Shown here: one piece after another, positions 8,854 through 18,092 of the stretch
How the letters are laid out: every line of letters begins with the position of its first letter
How positions within the stretch are numbered: position 1 is the first letter of the stretch
Origin: Proteobacteria bacterium SG_bin9
GTDB taxonomy: Bacteria > Pseudomonadota > Alphaproteobacteria > Rhizobiales > Xanthobacteraceae
Assembly (NCBI GenBank): GCA_002083525.1
Contig: LWDM01000026.1
Span: forward strand, 125,939-189,938
Direction: 5' to 3'
Length of the DNA: 64,000 nt
The notes under the pieces: model-generated
What the model saw: the letters and a program-made list of their open reading frames with translations, nothing else
Databases searched by the model: none
Told to the model about the DNA's origin: nothing
Position numbers and translations under genes: made by a program

Positions 8854-9834
8854 ATGTTGCTTGTTACCGGCGGGGCCGGATTCATCGGGTCGAATGTGGT
8901 CGCGGCGTTGAATGACGCCGGCCGCACTGACGTGGCGGTCTGCGACTTCCTCGGCCACGAGGGCAAGTGGAAGAACCTCGCCAAGCGTCAGCTTGCCGAT
9001 TTCGTGGCCCCGGCCGACCTGTTTGGCTGGCTTTCGGGCCGCAAGCTCGACGGCATAATCCACATGGGCGCGATCTCCGAGACGACCGCGACGGACGGCG
9101 ATCTGGTCATGGCTACCAATTTTGGCCTCTCGCTGCGGCTGCTCGACTGGTGTACTGCGCACGCCGTACCACTCATCTACGCGTCCTCGGCAGCGACCTA
9201 CGGCGACGGCGACGGCAGTTTCGATGACACCGACACGCTTGTGAGCCTGAAACGATTGCAGCCGATGAATCTCTACGGTTGGAGCAAGCATGTCTTCGAC
9301 ATGGCAGTGGCGGCACGTGTCGCCGCCGGCGAGAAGCTGCCGCCGCAGTGGGTAGGGTTGAAATTCTTCAACGTGTTCGGGCCGAATGAATATCACAAGG
9401 GCACGATGATGAGTGTGCTCGCGCGCCGGTTCGACGACATCAAGGCCGGCCGTGCAGTGCAGCTTTTCAAATCGCATCGCGAGGGTATTGCCGATGGCGA
9501 CCAGCGCCGCGATTTCATCTACGTCGATGACATCGTGCGCGTGATCGTGTGGCTCTTGGCAACGCCATCGGTGAACGGCATCTTCAATGTGGGAACCGGC
9601 CAGGCGCGCAGCTTCAAGGATCTGATCGGCTCGGCGTATCAATCGCTCGGCACATCGCCCAACATCCAGTATATCGACATGCCCGAACAGATTCGGGGCA
9701 GCTATCAATACTTCACGCAGGCGACCGTCGAACGGCTACAGCGTGCAGGCTACAACGGCGGCTTCACACCGCTCGAAGCCGCGGTCGATGCTTACGTCAA
9801 AGATTTTCTCGATCGTCCCGATCGCTATCGCTGA
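8854..9834 (+). CDS. hldD: ADP-L-glycero-D-manno-heptose 6-epimerase
   Basis: A 326-residue extended SDR that inverts C6 of ADP-D-glycero-D-manno-heptose to give the L-glycero form used by WaaC and WaaF. The NADP-binding motif GGAGFIGS is at residues 5-12. YASSAATYG and YGWSKHVFD give the catalytic Ser and Tyr-x3-Lys. LKFFNVFGPNEYHKG is diagnostic for HldD/RfaD. The start at 8854 was chosen over upstream in-frame starts because the enzyme family begins directly with the nucleotide-binding strand. It is divergent from waaF and lies 18 bases before hldE. Confidence 0.94.
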   Translation: MLLVTGGAGFIGSNVVAALNDAGRTDVAVCDFLGHEGKWKNLAKRQLADFVAPADLFGWLSGRKLDGIIHMGAISETTATDGDLVMATNFGLSLRLLDWCTAHAVPLIYASSAATYGDGDGSFDDTDTLVSLKRLQPMNLYGWSKHVFDMAVAARVAAGEKLPPQWVGLKFFNVFGPNEYHKGTMMSVLARRFDDIKAGRAVQLFKSHREGIADGDQRRDFIYVDDIVRVIVWLLATPSVNGIFNVGTGQARSFKDLIGSAYQSLGTSPNIQYIDMPEQIRGSYQYFTQATVERLQRAGYNGGFTPLEAAVDAYVKDFLDRPDRYR

Positions 9835-9852
9835 CAGGACAACAGGTTCCGT

Positions 9853-11325
9853 ATGTTCGATTTCGACACGCTGTCGCAAGCGATGGTCCGGCAGACGGTG
9901 CTGTGCATCGGCGATCTGATGCTGGACGAATTCGTTTATGGCGAGGTCGGCCGGATTTCGCCGGAAGCGCCGGCGCCGGTGATCGCCGTTCAGCGCAGCG
10001 AGATCAATGTCGGCGGCGCTGGCAACGTCGCGCGCAGCATCGCCGCGCTTGGCGCGCATTGTATTTTTGTCGGCATCGTCGGCGATGACGATGCGGCCCG
10101 CGCGCTGAAGGCGGAGCTCGCCAAGGAAAGCCTGATCGAGCCGATGCTGGTCGTCGACGCCGCTCGCCCGACAACACGCAAGGTGCGTTTTGTGTCGGAG
10201 CATTTCTCGACGCATATGCTACGTGCCGATTGGGAGCGCGCGACGCCCGTCTCGGCCGAGATCGAAACAACGCTGATCGACGCGATCACGACCATGCTGC
10301 CGCGCGCCGATATCGTGCTGCTTTCCGACTACGCCAAGGGCGTGCTCACCGAGAAGGTGATCCGCACCACCATCGACGGCGCTCGCAAGCTCGGCAAGCG
10401 GGTGATCGTCGATCCGAAGAACATGAACTTTGCGGCCTATCGCGGTGCATCACTATTGACCCCGAACCGCAAGGAATTTGCGGATGCGACCCGCAGCGCG
10501 GCCCGGACGGAGGTAGAGATCGTCGAGGCCGCGCGTGCATCGATGCGCGAAACCGACGGCGAAGCGATGCTGGTCACGCAGAGCGAATTCGGCATGACGC
10601 TCGTTCCGCGGCAGGGTGAGGCCATCCATGTTCCGGCGCATCAGGTGAAGGTCCGCGATGTATCGGGTGCGGGCGATACCGTCGTCGCCGTACTCGGCGT
10701 TGCACTCGCGGCGGGTGCCAATTGGGATACAGCGTTGCGCGCCGCGAACGCAGCTGCCGCCGTAGCCGTCAGCAAGCAGGGGACCGCGACTGTTTCGCTT
10801 ACCGAACTGCGACGCAAAATGCTGCCGCATGCCTCGCTCGTCGTCGAAGACAAGATTGCGCTGACGCCGGAACAACTCGCTGCTCAGCTTAAGGCGTGGC
10901 GCACGGAGGATTTGCGCATTGGCTTCACCAATGGCTGCTTCGACATTTTACATCCAGGACATGTGAAGGTCATCACGCAGGCGCGCGCCGCCTGCGATCG
11001 TTTGGTCCTCGGCTTGAACAGCGATGCCTCGGTGAAGCGCCTCAAGGGCCCCGAGCGTCCGCTGCAGAACCAGCAGGCCCGCGCGGAAGTGCTCGCTGCG
11101 CTCGAAGCAGTCGATCTTGTCGTCATTTTTGACGAAGACACACCGCTCAAACTGATTGCGCAGATTAAGCCGAGCGTGCTGGTGAAAGGCGGCGATTATA
11201 CCCGCGAGCAGGTGATCGGCCATGAGGTTGTGACCGCGTACGGCGGCGAAGTTTTATTAGTCGATATTCTTGAAGGTTTTAGTACGACGTCGCTCGTGAA
11301 ACGGGCTCGGGAAAGCAAGTCATGA
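9853..11325 (+). CDS. hldE: Bifunctional heptose-7-phosphate kinase / heptose-1-phosphate adenylyltransferase
   Basis: A 490-residue fusion. Residues 1-320 form a PfkB/ribokinase-type kinase (GDLMLDEFVYG, then the anion-hole motif DVSGAGDTVVA) that phosphorylates heptose 7-phosphate at C1. Residues 350-490 form a nucleotidyltransferase (GFTNGCFDILHPGHVKVI with the HxGH motif) that makes ADP-heptose. Both halves look intact and the length is standard for HldE. Together with gmhA, gmhB and hldD it completes the ADP-heptose pathway in this window. Confidence 0.95.
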   Translation: MFDFDTLSQAMVRQTVLCIGDLMLDEFVYGEVGRISPEAPAPVIAVQRSEINVGGAGNVARSIAALGAHCIFVGIVGDDDAARALKAELAKESLIEPMLVVDAARPTTRKVRFVSEHFSTHMLRADWERATPVSAEIETTLIDAITTMLPRADIVLLSDYAKGVLTEKVIRTTIDGARKLGKRVIVDPKNMNFAAYRGASLLTPNRKEFADATRSAARTEVEIVEAARASMRETDGEAMLVTQSEFGMTLVPRQGEAIHVPAHQVKVRDVSGAGDTVVAVLGVALAAGANWDTALRAANAAAAVAVSKQGTATVSLTELRRKMLPHASLVVEDKIALTPEQLAAQLKAWRTEDLRIGFTNGCFDILHPGHVKVITQARAACDRLVLGLNSDASVKRLKGPERPLQNQQARAEVLAALEAVDLVVIFDEDTPLKLIAQIKPSVLVKGGDYTREQVIGHEVVTAYGGEVLLVDILEGFSTTSLVKRARESKS

Positions 11326-11356
11326 TATTTTTCATTGCAGCGCCGGAGTTGGGCGC

Positions 11357-13261
11357 ATGAGATTTTTCCGCGGTCTGGGTCCGCGCAATCTGCTGATTGC
11401 GCTGCACGACGTGATCGTTTCGATTTCTGCGGTCGTTCTTAGTTTTTATCTGCGTTTTCAGGAGAACGCGCTTCTCGACCGTCTACCGATCGTGCTGAAG
11501 ATTCTGCCGTACTTCGCCGTGCTCACGGTGGTCGTATGCTATGCCTGTCACCTGACCACCACGAAGTAGCGCTTCGTATCGTTTCCGGATTTTCTCAACA
11601 TCGTGCGAGCGGCAACCTTCCTCGCCGTTTCGCTGCTCATTCTCGACTACATTTTCGTTGCGCCCGACGCTTACGGCACTTTCTTTCTCGGCAAGACGAC
11701 CATCGTCATCTACTGGATGCTGGAGGTTTTCTTCCTCAGCGGCTCGCGTCTGATTTATCGTTATTTCCGTTACTCACGCACGCTGACCCGCACGAACACG
11801 GCGGGCGCAACTCCTGCACTCATCGTCGGCCGTACCGCGGACGTCGAGGTGCTGCTGCGCAGTATCGAGAGCGGTGCGGTGAAGAATCTCAGACCGGTCG
11901 GGATCATCTCGCCTTCGATTGCCGATCGCGGTCAGTTGATCCGCGGCGTCTCGGTCGTCGGGATCATCGAGGATCTTCCGGGCGTGCTTCAGGATTTCTC
12001 CAAGCGGGAGCGACCCATTCAGCGCCTGGTCTTGACGCCGTCCGCATTCGAGCCGGCTTCAGAACCGGAGTCCGTTCTCAAGCTCGCGCGCAAGCTTGGA
12101 TTGATGGTCAGCCAACTGCCATCGCTGGAGGAGCATCGCGGGATGCCGCGGCTTGCGCCGATTGCGATCGAAGATTTGCTGCTGCGCCCCAGCGCCAAGA
12201 TCAACTACGAGAATCTTGAAACGCTAATCAAGAACAAGGCCGTGATCGTCACGGGTGGGGGCGGTTCCATCGGGTCGGAAATCTGCGACCGTGTCATCGC
12301 GTTCGGCGCGGCGCGTCTCTTGATCGTCGAGAACTCCGAACCCGCCCTCTATGCCGTCACAGAAAACCTGAGCGGCGGAAGTCAACAGGTCATCATCGAG
12401 GGCCGCATCGCCGACATTCGCGACCGCGATCGCATGTTCGCGCTGATGCAGGAGTTCAAACCGGACCTCGTGTTCCACGCAGCCGCACTGAAGCACGTAC
12501 CGATCCTCGAAAGAGACTGGACCGAGGGCGTCAAGACCAACATCTTCGGCACCATCAACGTTGCGGACGCCGCGGCGGCAGCGCACGCGGAAGCCATGGT
12601 GATGATCTCGACCGACAAGGCGATCGAGCCGGTGTCGATGTTGGGACTAACCAAGCGTTTTGCCGAGATGTACTGTCAGATGCTTGATCGTGAACGCGCC
12701 GCGCGGCGTTCCGGTGGTTCGGCTATGCGCCTTATCTCGGTGCGCTTTGGCAACGTGCTGGGATCGAACGGCTCGGTGGTTCCGAAGTTCAAGGCGCAGA
12801 TCGAGGCCGGCGGTCCGGTGACCGTTACGCATCCGGATATGGTTCGTTACTTCATGACCATTCGCGAGGCGTGCGATCTGGTCATCAGTGCGGCCGTTCA
12901 CGCTCTGACGACCGATGGAGGTGACGACGTCTCGGTTTATGTGCTCAACATGGGGCAGCTGGTAAAGATCGTCGATCTCGCGGAGCGCATGATCAAACTG
13001 TCCGGTCTCGAGCCGCACAAGGATATCGATATCGCGTTCACCGGGATGCGTCAGGGCGAGCGATTACACGAAATCCTGTTTGCGGAGGGCGAACCAACAA
13101 GGGACATTGGCGTCCCCGGCGTCATGGCGGCGGTGCCGATGGAGCCAAAGGCGGAGGCGATGCGGTCCTGGATCGCAAGCCTCGAAAAGACCGTCGCCGC
13201 CGAGGATCGGACCGCTATCCGGTCGCTGCTGAAGCAGGCCGTGCCGGAGTTCAAAACTTGA
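11357..13261 (+). pseudogene. FlaA1/WbpM-type membrane UDP-sugar 4,6-dehydratase, interrupted by in-frame TAG
   Basis: One reading frame of 634 positions carries a membrane-anchored polysaccharide dehydratase, broken by a single TAG at 11567-11569 (codon 71). Before it are the first two membrane segments. After it, the same frame continues without shift (RFVSFPDFLN), with the remaining helices, a Rossmann domain (TGGGGSIGSE) and the variant catalytic pair ISTDKA / SMLGLTK, in which Met replaces the SDR Tyr as in WbpM. Homologues usually have a residue such as Trp here, so TGG to TAG is the simplest change. A GTG at 11603 could restart translation and yield a 552-residue soluble-plus-partial-membrane form, though no clear ribosome site precedes it. 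Intact relatives make UDP-4-keto-6-deoxy-GlcNAc for O-antigen precursors. A sequencing error is not excluded. Confidence 0.8.
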
Positions 13262-13378
13262 ACCTCGTGGCGATAGCCGGGCCATAGAGATGGAAAGTCG
13301 CGCCTGTTGAGCGCATGATTGGGCTCTTGCGCTACTTGCAGCGGTGCACCGGCCGATATCGTTGGACACTGATCGCGA

Positions 13379-13873
13379 ATGCAGTGGTACCTCATTTACA
13401 CCAAGCCGCGCCAAGAGCAGCAGGCATTAGAGAACCTCGAACGTCAGGGTTACGAGTGTTATCTTCCGGTATTCTGAAAAGAAAAGTTGCGGCAAAATCA
13501 GGTGGCGCTGGCCGATGAACCGCTGTTCCCGCGTTACCTGTTCATTCGTCTTGAACGGGGTCGCTCCGCGAAAAGCTGGGCTCCGATCAGGTCGACACGA
13601 GGGGTAAGCCGGCTGGTGAGTTTCGGTGTCGAGCCGGCACGCATCGACGATGATCTGGTGAGCTTTCTCAAATCTGCGGAAGCCGCCGGCAAGCGCAGTC
13701 CGATCCGTATGTTCAGCAAGGACGAGCGCGTGAAACTCACCGCCGGACCCTTTGCGGGTATGGAGGGGGTCTACCAGATGGCGGATGGAGAGCAGCGCGC
13801 CTTCGTGCTGATAGAATTCCTAAGTAAATCGGTGGCGCTGCGTGTGTCGCCGGCCAGTCTCCGCAAGATTTGA
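13379..13873 (+). pseudogene. rfaH: RfaH-type NusG-paralog antiterminator, interrupted by in-frame TGA
   Basis: ATG at 13379 opens a frame of about 164 positions resembling RfaH from end to end: MQWYLIYTKPR, then EPLFPRYLFIRL, TRGVSRLVSFG and a C-terminal KOW-type region (GPFAGMEGVY, DGEQRAFVLIEF). A single TGA at 13475-13477 (codon 33) interrupts it within the N-terminal domain, between CYLPVF and KEKLR. The frame is otherwise unshifted, so one C-to-T change from CGA would explain it. Intact RfaH binds RNA polymerase paused at ops and suppresses termination in long surface-polysaccharide operons. A matching ops element lies 158 bases downstream. A restart at TTG 13487 or GTG 13502 would lack the first third of the NGN domain and is unlikely to work. 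Confidence 0.82.
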
Positions 13874-13945
13874 GCCCCAGAATCGGCGTCAGCGACGGTA
13901 ATGGGACCGGAAAAAAGCCTTTCCCCCCAAGCCGGACTATGGCAG

Positions 13946-13980
13946 ATTGCCCCCACTGGTTGAGGGCGATTTTCTCGTTT
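13946..13980 (+). terminator. Terminator-like hairpin after the rfaH-type gene
   Basis: The arm ATTGCCC (13946-13952) can pair with GGGCGAT (13964-13970), with one G-T wobble and an 11-base loop. T-rich TTTCTCGTTT follows at 13971-13980. It separates the antiterminator gene from the ops element, so the downstream operon probably has its own promoter. The T tract is interrupted, so the strength is uncertain. Confidence 0.45.
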
Positions 13981-14031
13981 AAGACCAGCTAGTTAGCAGG
14001 TATAAGCCGACTGCTTTCCTGGAAGCGGTCT

Positions 14032-14043
14032 GGCGGTAGCGTG
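14032..14043 (+). promoter_or_regulatory. ops element (RfaH recruitment site) in operon leader
   Basis: GGCGGTAGCGTG matches the known operon polarity suppressor element over all 12 bases, including the GGCGGTAG core that forms a small hairpin in the non-template strand. It lies 158 bases after the rfaH-type gene and 347 bases before the first gene of a 34-kb co-directional polysaccharide operon, the position expected of an ops/JUMPstart leader. Upstream, TAGTTAGCAGGTATAAGCC (13989-14008) loosely resembles the longer JUMPstart sequence. The remaining leader, 14044-14390, holds no gene I can support. Confidence 0.72.
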
Positions 14044-14390
14044 CCTGAAGAGGTTCCGTGGTGATCGAGGCCAATTTCGTACAGCGAATGGGCGAATTTT
14101 TCACCTCCAGGCGGGCTCGGGTACTTGGTTCCGCTGCACTGCGCCAGCTCTCGAGCCTGCTTGATCGCGCGCGGTTGGAACCGGCCTCGGAAGCATCAAT
14201 TCGGACGCATCAACGAAGGGCAAGCCGTTGAGCAGTCCTGCGTGCCAGGACTGAAATGCCCAGCCTCCACCATGCCTCCCAATCACCCAACATCTCGGAT
14301 GCGCTCAATTGATCTGACGACGCGTCTTCGCGTGTCGGATCGTGCATGTCCTTGCCCGCCTCGACCGGGCTTTCGGGGAGCGGCTGCATC

Positions 14391-16196
14391 GTGAGCGATA
14401 GCCAGCCCTCAAATCAGCAGGCGCTGCTGCTGTTCCCCCTGTTGCGCGGGTTGTGGCGCCACATCTCCGCGCGACGGCGCGCTCAACTCGCCGTCGTGGC
14501 GCTGCTGATGCTGATCAGTGCCGTGCTCGAAATCTTTTCGCTCGGTATGATTATTCCCTTCCTCGGCGTTTTGACTTCGCCGGACATCGTCTTCAAGCAT
14601 CCCTTGATGCACGGTGTTGTTGGCCTGTTCGGGCTGACGTCACCCTCGCAACTTATCCTGCCGCTGGCTGCGATGTTCGCAGGTGCGGCCGTCTTGTCGG
14701 GCTTCGCTCGGCTGGTGTTGCTGTGGGCGCAGACCCGTCTCGGCAATTCGATCGGCGCTGATCTTGGCGCCGAGGCCTACAGGCGAACGCTGTATCAGCC
14801 CTACATCGTGCACGCGATGCGCAACAGCAGTGAAATCGTCGCTGCGCTGATGAACAAGATTCACACGGTCGTATACTCGATCATCGTGCCGTTGCTGACG
14901 TTGTTGACGTCGGCCCTCATGATGGTGGCGATCGTCTGCTTCATGCTGATCGTGAATCCTGAGCTCACCGCGATCGCCTTTGCTGGATTCGGCATTATCT
15001 ATTTGCTCGTCGTCTATACGACCCGACGGCAGCTCGTGCGCGACAGCCATCGCGTCAACGAGGGGCAGACGGAGGTGACCCGGGTCGTTCAGGAAGGACT
15101 GGGTGGCATCCGCGACGTACTGATCGACGGGCTTCAGGATGCATTCGTCCGCATTTATCAACAGGTCGATTGGCGACTTCGCAGAGCGCTCGTCAGCATC
15201 CATGTGATCAGTGGCGCGCCACGGCCGGTGATCGAGGCCTTCGGCCTCGTACTGATCAGCGCTATCGCCTGCATGATGGCGAGCCGCCAGGAAGGTCTGT
15301 CGACAGTGTTGCCGACGCTTGGGGCGCTCGCCATGGCGGGGCAGCGGCTGCTGCCGCTGGTGCAGCAGAGCTACTCCGGCTGGACCTATGTGATGGGCGG
15401 AACGCATTCGTTGCGCGATGTCATCGAACTACTGGATCAGCCGATGCCGGTCGAGGGATCGGACGCCCATCTGCCTCTCGCATTCAAAGAGCAGATCGCA
15501 TTGCGCGACGTTCGGTTTCAATTTACGCCGGACGGGCCGTGGGTTCTGGATGGAATCAACCTTCGTATCGAACGTGGCAGCCGGATCGGATTTATCGGCA
15601 CGACCGGCAGTGGCAAGAGCACGCTGCTCGACATGATCATCGGTCTTCTGTCGCCGACCTCCGGTGAAATCCTGATCGACGGCGTCGCGCTTGCAGACCG
15701 CAACCGCCGCGCGTGGCAGGACCACATCGCGCATGTTCCGCAGGCTATTTTCCTCAAGGACGCGACGATCGCGGAAAATATCGCCTTCGGAGCTCGTCCG
15801 GAAGACATCGATCTTGCGCGCGTTCAGGAAGCTGCCCGGCGCGCGCAGATCGACGATACGATCAAGTCCTGGCAGCTCGGGTACGATACGCTTGTCGGCG
15901 AGCGGGGAATGCGTCTGTCCGGCGGGCAGCGGCAACGGATCGGCATTGCCCGTGCATTCTACAAGCAGGCCGACGTGATCGTCTTCGATGAAGCGACAAG
16001 CGCTCTCGACGGTGAGACGGAGCAGTCGGTGATGGAATCGGTCTATGCGTCCGAGAAGGATTTGACGGTTCTGATGGTCGCGCACCGTTTGAGCACTCTC
16101 AAACACTGCGACCGCATTTTCGATCTGAGCAATGGGCAGATTGAGCGGACGGGCACCTATCAGCAGCTTGTCGGCCAGCCATTGCAAGTGTCCTGA
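14391..16196 (+). CDS. ABC-type lipid-linked oligosaccharide flippase (PglK/MsbA-like)
   Basis: A 601-residue ABC half-transporter with six membrane helices (about residues 25-310) and a C-terminal ATPase: Walker A GTTGSGKST, signature RLSGGQRQR, Walker B VIVFDEATSALD. The membrane half resembles PglK-type flippases, which move undecaprenyl-linked glycans to the periplasm, more than MsbA. It is the first gene after the ops leader and no Wzx-type flippase is seen in this operon, so it probably exports the repeat unit. The start is uncertain: GTG 14391 has GGGGAG ten bases upstream, while ATG 14346 is in frame but lacks a ribosome site. Confidence 0.85.
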   Translation: MSDSQPSNQQALLLFPLLRGLWRHISARRRAQLAVVALLMLISAVLEIFSLGMIIPFLGVLTSPDIVFKHPLMHGVVGLFGLTSPSQLILPLAAMFAGAAVLSGFARLVLLWAQTRLGNSIGADLGAEAYRRTLYQPYIVHAMRNSSEIVAALMNKIHTVVYSIIVPLLTLLTSALMMVAIVCFMLIVNPELTAIAFAGFGIIYLLVVYTTRRQLVRDSHRVNEGQTEVTRVVQEGLGGIRDVLIDGLQDAFVRIYQQVDWRLRRALVSIHVISGAPRPVIEAFGLVLISAIACMMASRQEGLSTVLPTLGALAMAGQRLLPLVQQSYSGWTYVMGGTHSLRDVIELLDQPMPVEGSDAHLPLAFKEQIALRDVRFQFTPDGPWVLDGINLRIERGSRIGFIGTTGSGKSTLLDMIIGLLSPTSGEILIDGVALADRNRRAWQDHIAHVPQAIFLKDATIAENIAFGARPEDIDLARVQEAARRAQIDDTIKSWQLGYDTLVGERGMRLSGGQRQRIGIARAFYKQADVIVFDEATSALDGETEQSVMESVYASEKDLTVLMVAHRLSTLKHCDRIFDLSNGQIERTGTYQQLVGQPLQVS

Positions 16197-16225
16197 GCAA
16201 ATGTCCAACGTGTGAGAGGCTTGAG

Positions 16226-17386
16226 ATGATCCCATACGGCCGTCAAACCATCACGCAGGAAGACATCGATGCGGTCATCGATGTTTTGCGGTCGGATTGG
16301 CTGACGCAGGGGCCGACGGTGCCGCGCTTCGAGCAGGCCGTGTCGACATACTGCCAAGCGAAGTTTAGCGTGGCCGTGAACAGTGCGACGAGCGCGTTGC
16401 ACATCGCATGTCTGGCTTTGGAAGTCGGACCGGGCGATGTGGTATGGACGAGCCCAACGACGTTTGTGGCGAGCTCGAACGGCGCGCTCTATTGCGGCGC
16501 CGACGTCGATTTCGTCGATATCGATCCGAAGACTTACAATCTCAGCGTCGAGCGTCTGGCGGAGAAGCTCGTTCAGGCCGAGAAAACTGGCCGTCTGCCG
16601 AAGGTCGTCATACCGGTCCATCTCTGCGGTCAGTCCTGCGATATGGCGGGCATTCACGCGCTGGCTCGCAAGTACAACTTCAAGATTATCGAGGATGCCT
16701 CACACGCGGTCGGTGCGAAATACAAGAACGAGCCCGTCGGCAACTGCCGCTACAGCGACATTGCCGTCTTCAGCTTCCATCCAGTCAAGATCATCACGAC
16801 GGGTGAGGGCGGATTGGCGGTTACGAACAACGAGGCGCTCGCGCGCCGCATGCAGCTGTTCCGCAGCCACGGCATCACCAGCGATCGTGCCGACATGCAG
16901 TTACGTCCCTCGGACGAAATCTGGAATTATCAGCAGGTCCACCTGGGATTTAATTACCGGATGACCGACGTCCAGGCCGCGCTGGGATTGAGTCAGATGG
17001 CGCATCTCGACGAGTTCGTCGTCAAGCGCCACGAGATCGCAGAGAAGTACGATACGGAACTGAAGGGGCTCCCCATCGGTCTGCCGTGGCAACATCCAGA
17101 TACGCGTTCAAGCTACCATCTTTATCCGGTTCGGATTCCACGTCACGGTAACAAGCCGCAACGTTATATTTATGATCTGCTCACGAAGGCGGACATCCGC
17201 GTCAATCTCCACTACATCCCGGTTTATCTTCAGCCCTATTATGAAGCGCTCGGATTCCGTCGAGGTTACTGCGAGGAAGCTGAAAACTTTTTCCGTGAGA
17301 CCGTTAGTCTGCCGGTGTTCCCCACGCTGACCGCCGGGGAACATGACTACGTTATCGACACGCTCAGGAAGGCGTTTGCCGAGTGA
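16226..17386 (+). CDS. pseC: UDP-4-amino-4,6-dideoxy-N-acetyl-beta-L-altrosamine transaminase
   Basis: A 386-residue PLP-dependent DegT/DnrJ/EryC1 aminotransferase, the second enzyme of pseudaminic acid synthesis. It aminates C4 of UDP-4-keto-6-deoxy-L-AltNAc. The N-terminus IPYGRQTITQEDI is diagnostic for PseC. IIEDASHAVGA carries the PLP-contacting Asp, and FSFHPVKIITTGEGG carries the Schiff-base lysine. The stop overlaps the pseF GTG start (GTGA, 17383-17386), so the two are coupled. pseF, pseG and pseI follow within 6 kb, which supports this assignment over other sugar aminotransferases. Confidence 0.92.
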   Translation: MIPYGRQTITQEDIDAVIDVLRSDWLTQGPTVPRFEQAVSTYCQAKFSVAVNSATSALHIACLALEVGPGDVVWTSPTTFVASSNGALYCGADVDFVDIDPKTYNLSVERLAEKLVQAEKTGRLPKVVIPVHLCGQSCDMAGIHALARKYNFKIIEDASHAVGAKYKNEPVGNCRYSDIAVFSFHPVKIITTGEGGLAVTNNEALARRMQLFRSHGITSDRADMQLRPSDEIWNYQQVHLGFNYRMTDVQAALGLSQMAHLDEFVVKRHEIAEKYDTELKGLPIGLPWQHPDTRSSYHLYPVRIPRHGNKPQRYIYDLLTKADIRVNLHYIPVYLQPYYEALGFRRGYCEEAENFFRETVSLPVFPTLTAGEHDYVIDTLRKAFAE

Positions 17387-18090
17387 AGATCGCCGTTATT
17401 CCTGCGCGTGGGGGCAGCAAGCGAATCCCGCGCAAGAATATCAAGCCATTCGCCGGCAGCCCGATGATTTCCTATGCCATCAACGCAGCACAGGCTTCTG
17501 GCCTGTTCTCTCATATCGTCGTTTCAACCGATGATGAGGAAATCGCGGATATCTCTCGGAAGCTTGGAGCGGAAACGCCGTTTGTACGTCCGGCCGATCT
17601 CGCCGACGATCATGCAACGACGGCAAGCGTCATTGTTCACGCGATCGAGCGTTGCGAACGTTTGGGATGGCAGGTGGGCGCGGTCTGCTGCATCTATCCT
17701 GCCGTTCCCTTTTTGCGGGCGCCGGATCTCGTGGCGGCGTGGAAACTGTACGAAGCCTCATCGGCGGACTACTGCTTCCCGGTCGCCGAGTTTCCGTCCG
17801 CGATTCAGCGCGCTCTCCATCGGGACGCCGACGGCCGGCTGAGTCCGATCGACCCTGCAAACGAACTGGTGCGAACCCAGGACCTGAAGCCCGCATTCTT
17901 CGATGCCGGACAGTTCTATTGGGGTTCCAAAGAGGCGTGGCTGGGTAATCCGCGCATCCATAGCAACGGCATCGGATTTGTTGTGCCGGGATGGCGCGCG
18001 GTCGACATCGATACGGCGGATGACTGGGACCGCGCGGAACTGATTCATCAAATCGTCCAGCAGGCCCCTGATCGAACGGTGCGAGCATAA
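17383..18090 (+). CDS. pseF: Pseudaminic acid cytidylyltransferase
   Basis: A 235-residue CMP-sugar synthetase that activates pseudaminic acid with CTP before transfer. The N-terminal nucleotide-binding motif IPARGGSKRIPRKNIKPF is intact, and the C-terminal VDIDTADDW motif binds metal. Length and motifs fit PseF/NeuA-type enzymes, and the PseF assignment rests on its position directly after pseC. It starts with GTG overlapping the pseC stop. The gene after it begins two bases beyond its stop. Confidence 0.91.
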   Translation: MKIAVIPARGGSKRIPRKNIKPFAGSPMISYAINAAQASGLFSHIVVSTDDEEIADISRKLGAETPFVRPADLADDHATTASVIVHAIERCERLGWQVGAVCCIYPAVPFLRAPDLVAAWKLYEASSADYCFPVAEFPSAIQRALHRDADGRLSPIDPANELVRTQDLKPAFFDAGQFYWGSKEAWLGNPRIHSNGIGFVVPGWRAVDIDTADDWDRAELIHQIVQQAPDRTVRA

Positions 18091-18092
18091 CT

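Noticed and set aside
14001..14006. TATAAG as a -10 box for the polysaccharide operon
   Set aside because: No convincing -35 at 16-18 bases upstream, and the segment may simply be part of the JUMPstart-like leader.
14125..14394. An 89-codon open frame in the ops leader
   Set aside because: No ribosome site, Cys/Pro/Arg-rich without motif, and it sits in the expected untranslated leader of the operon.
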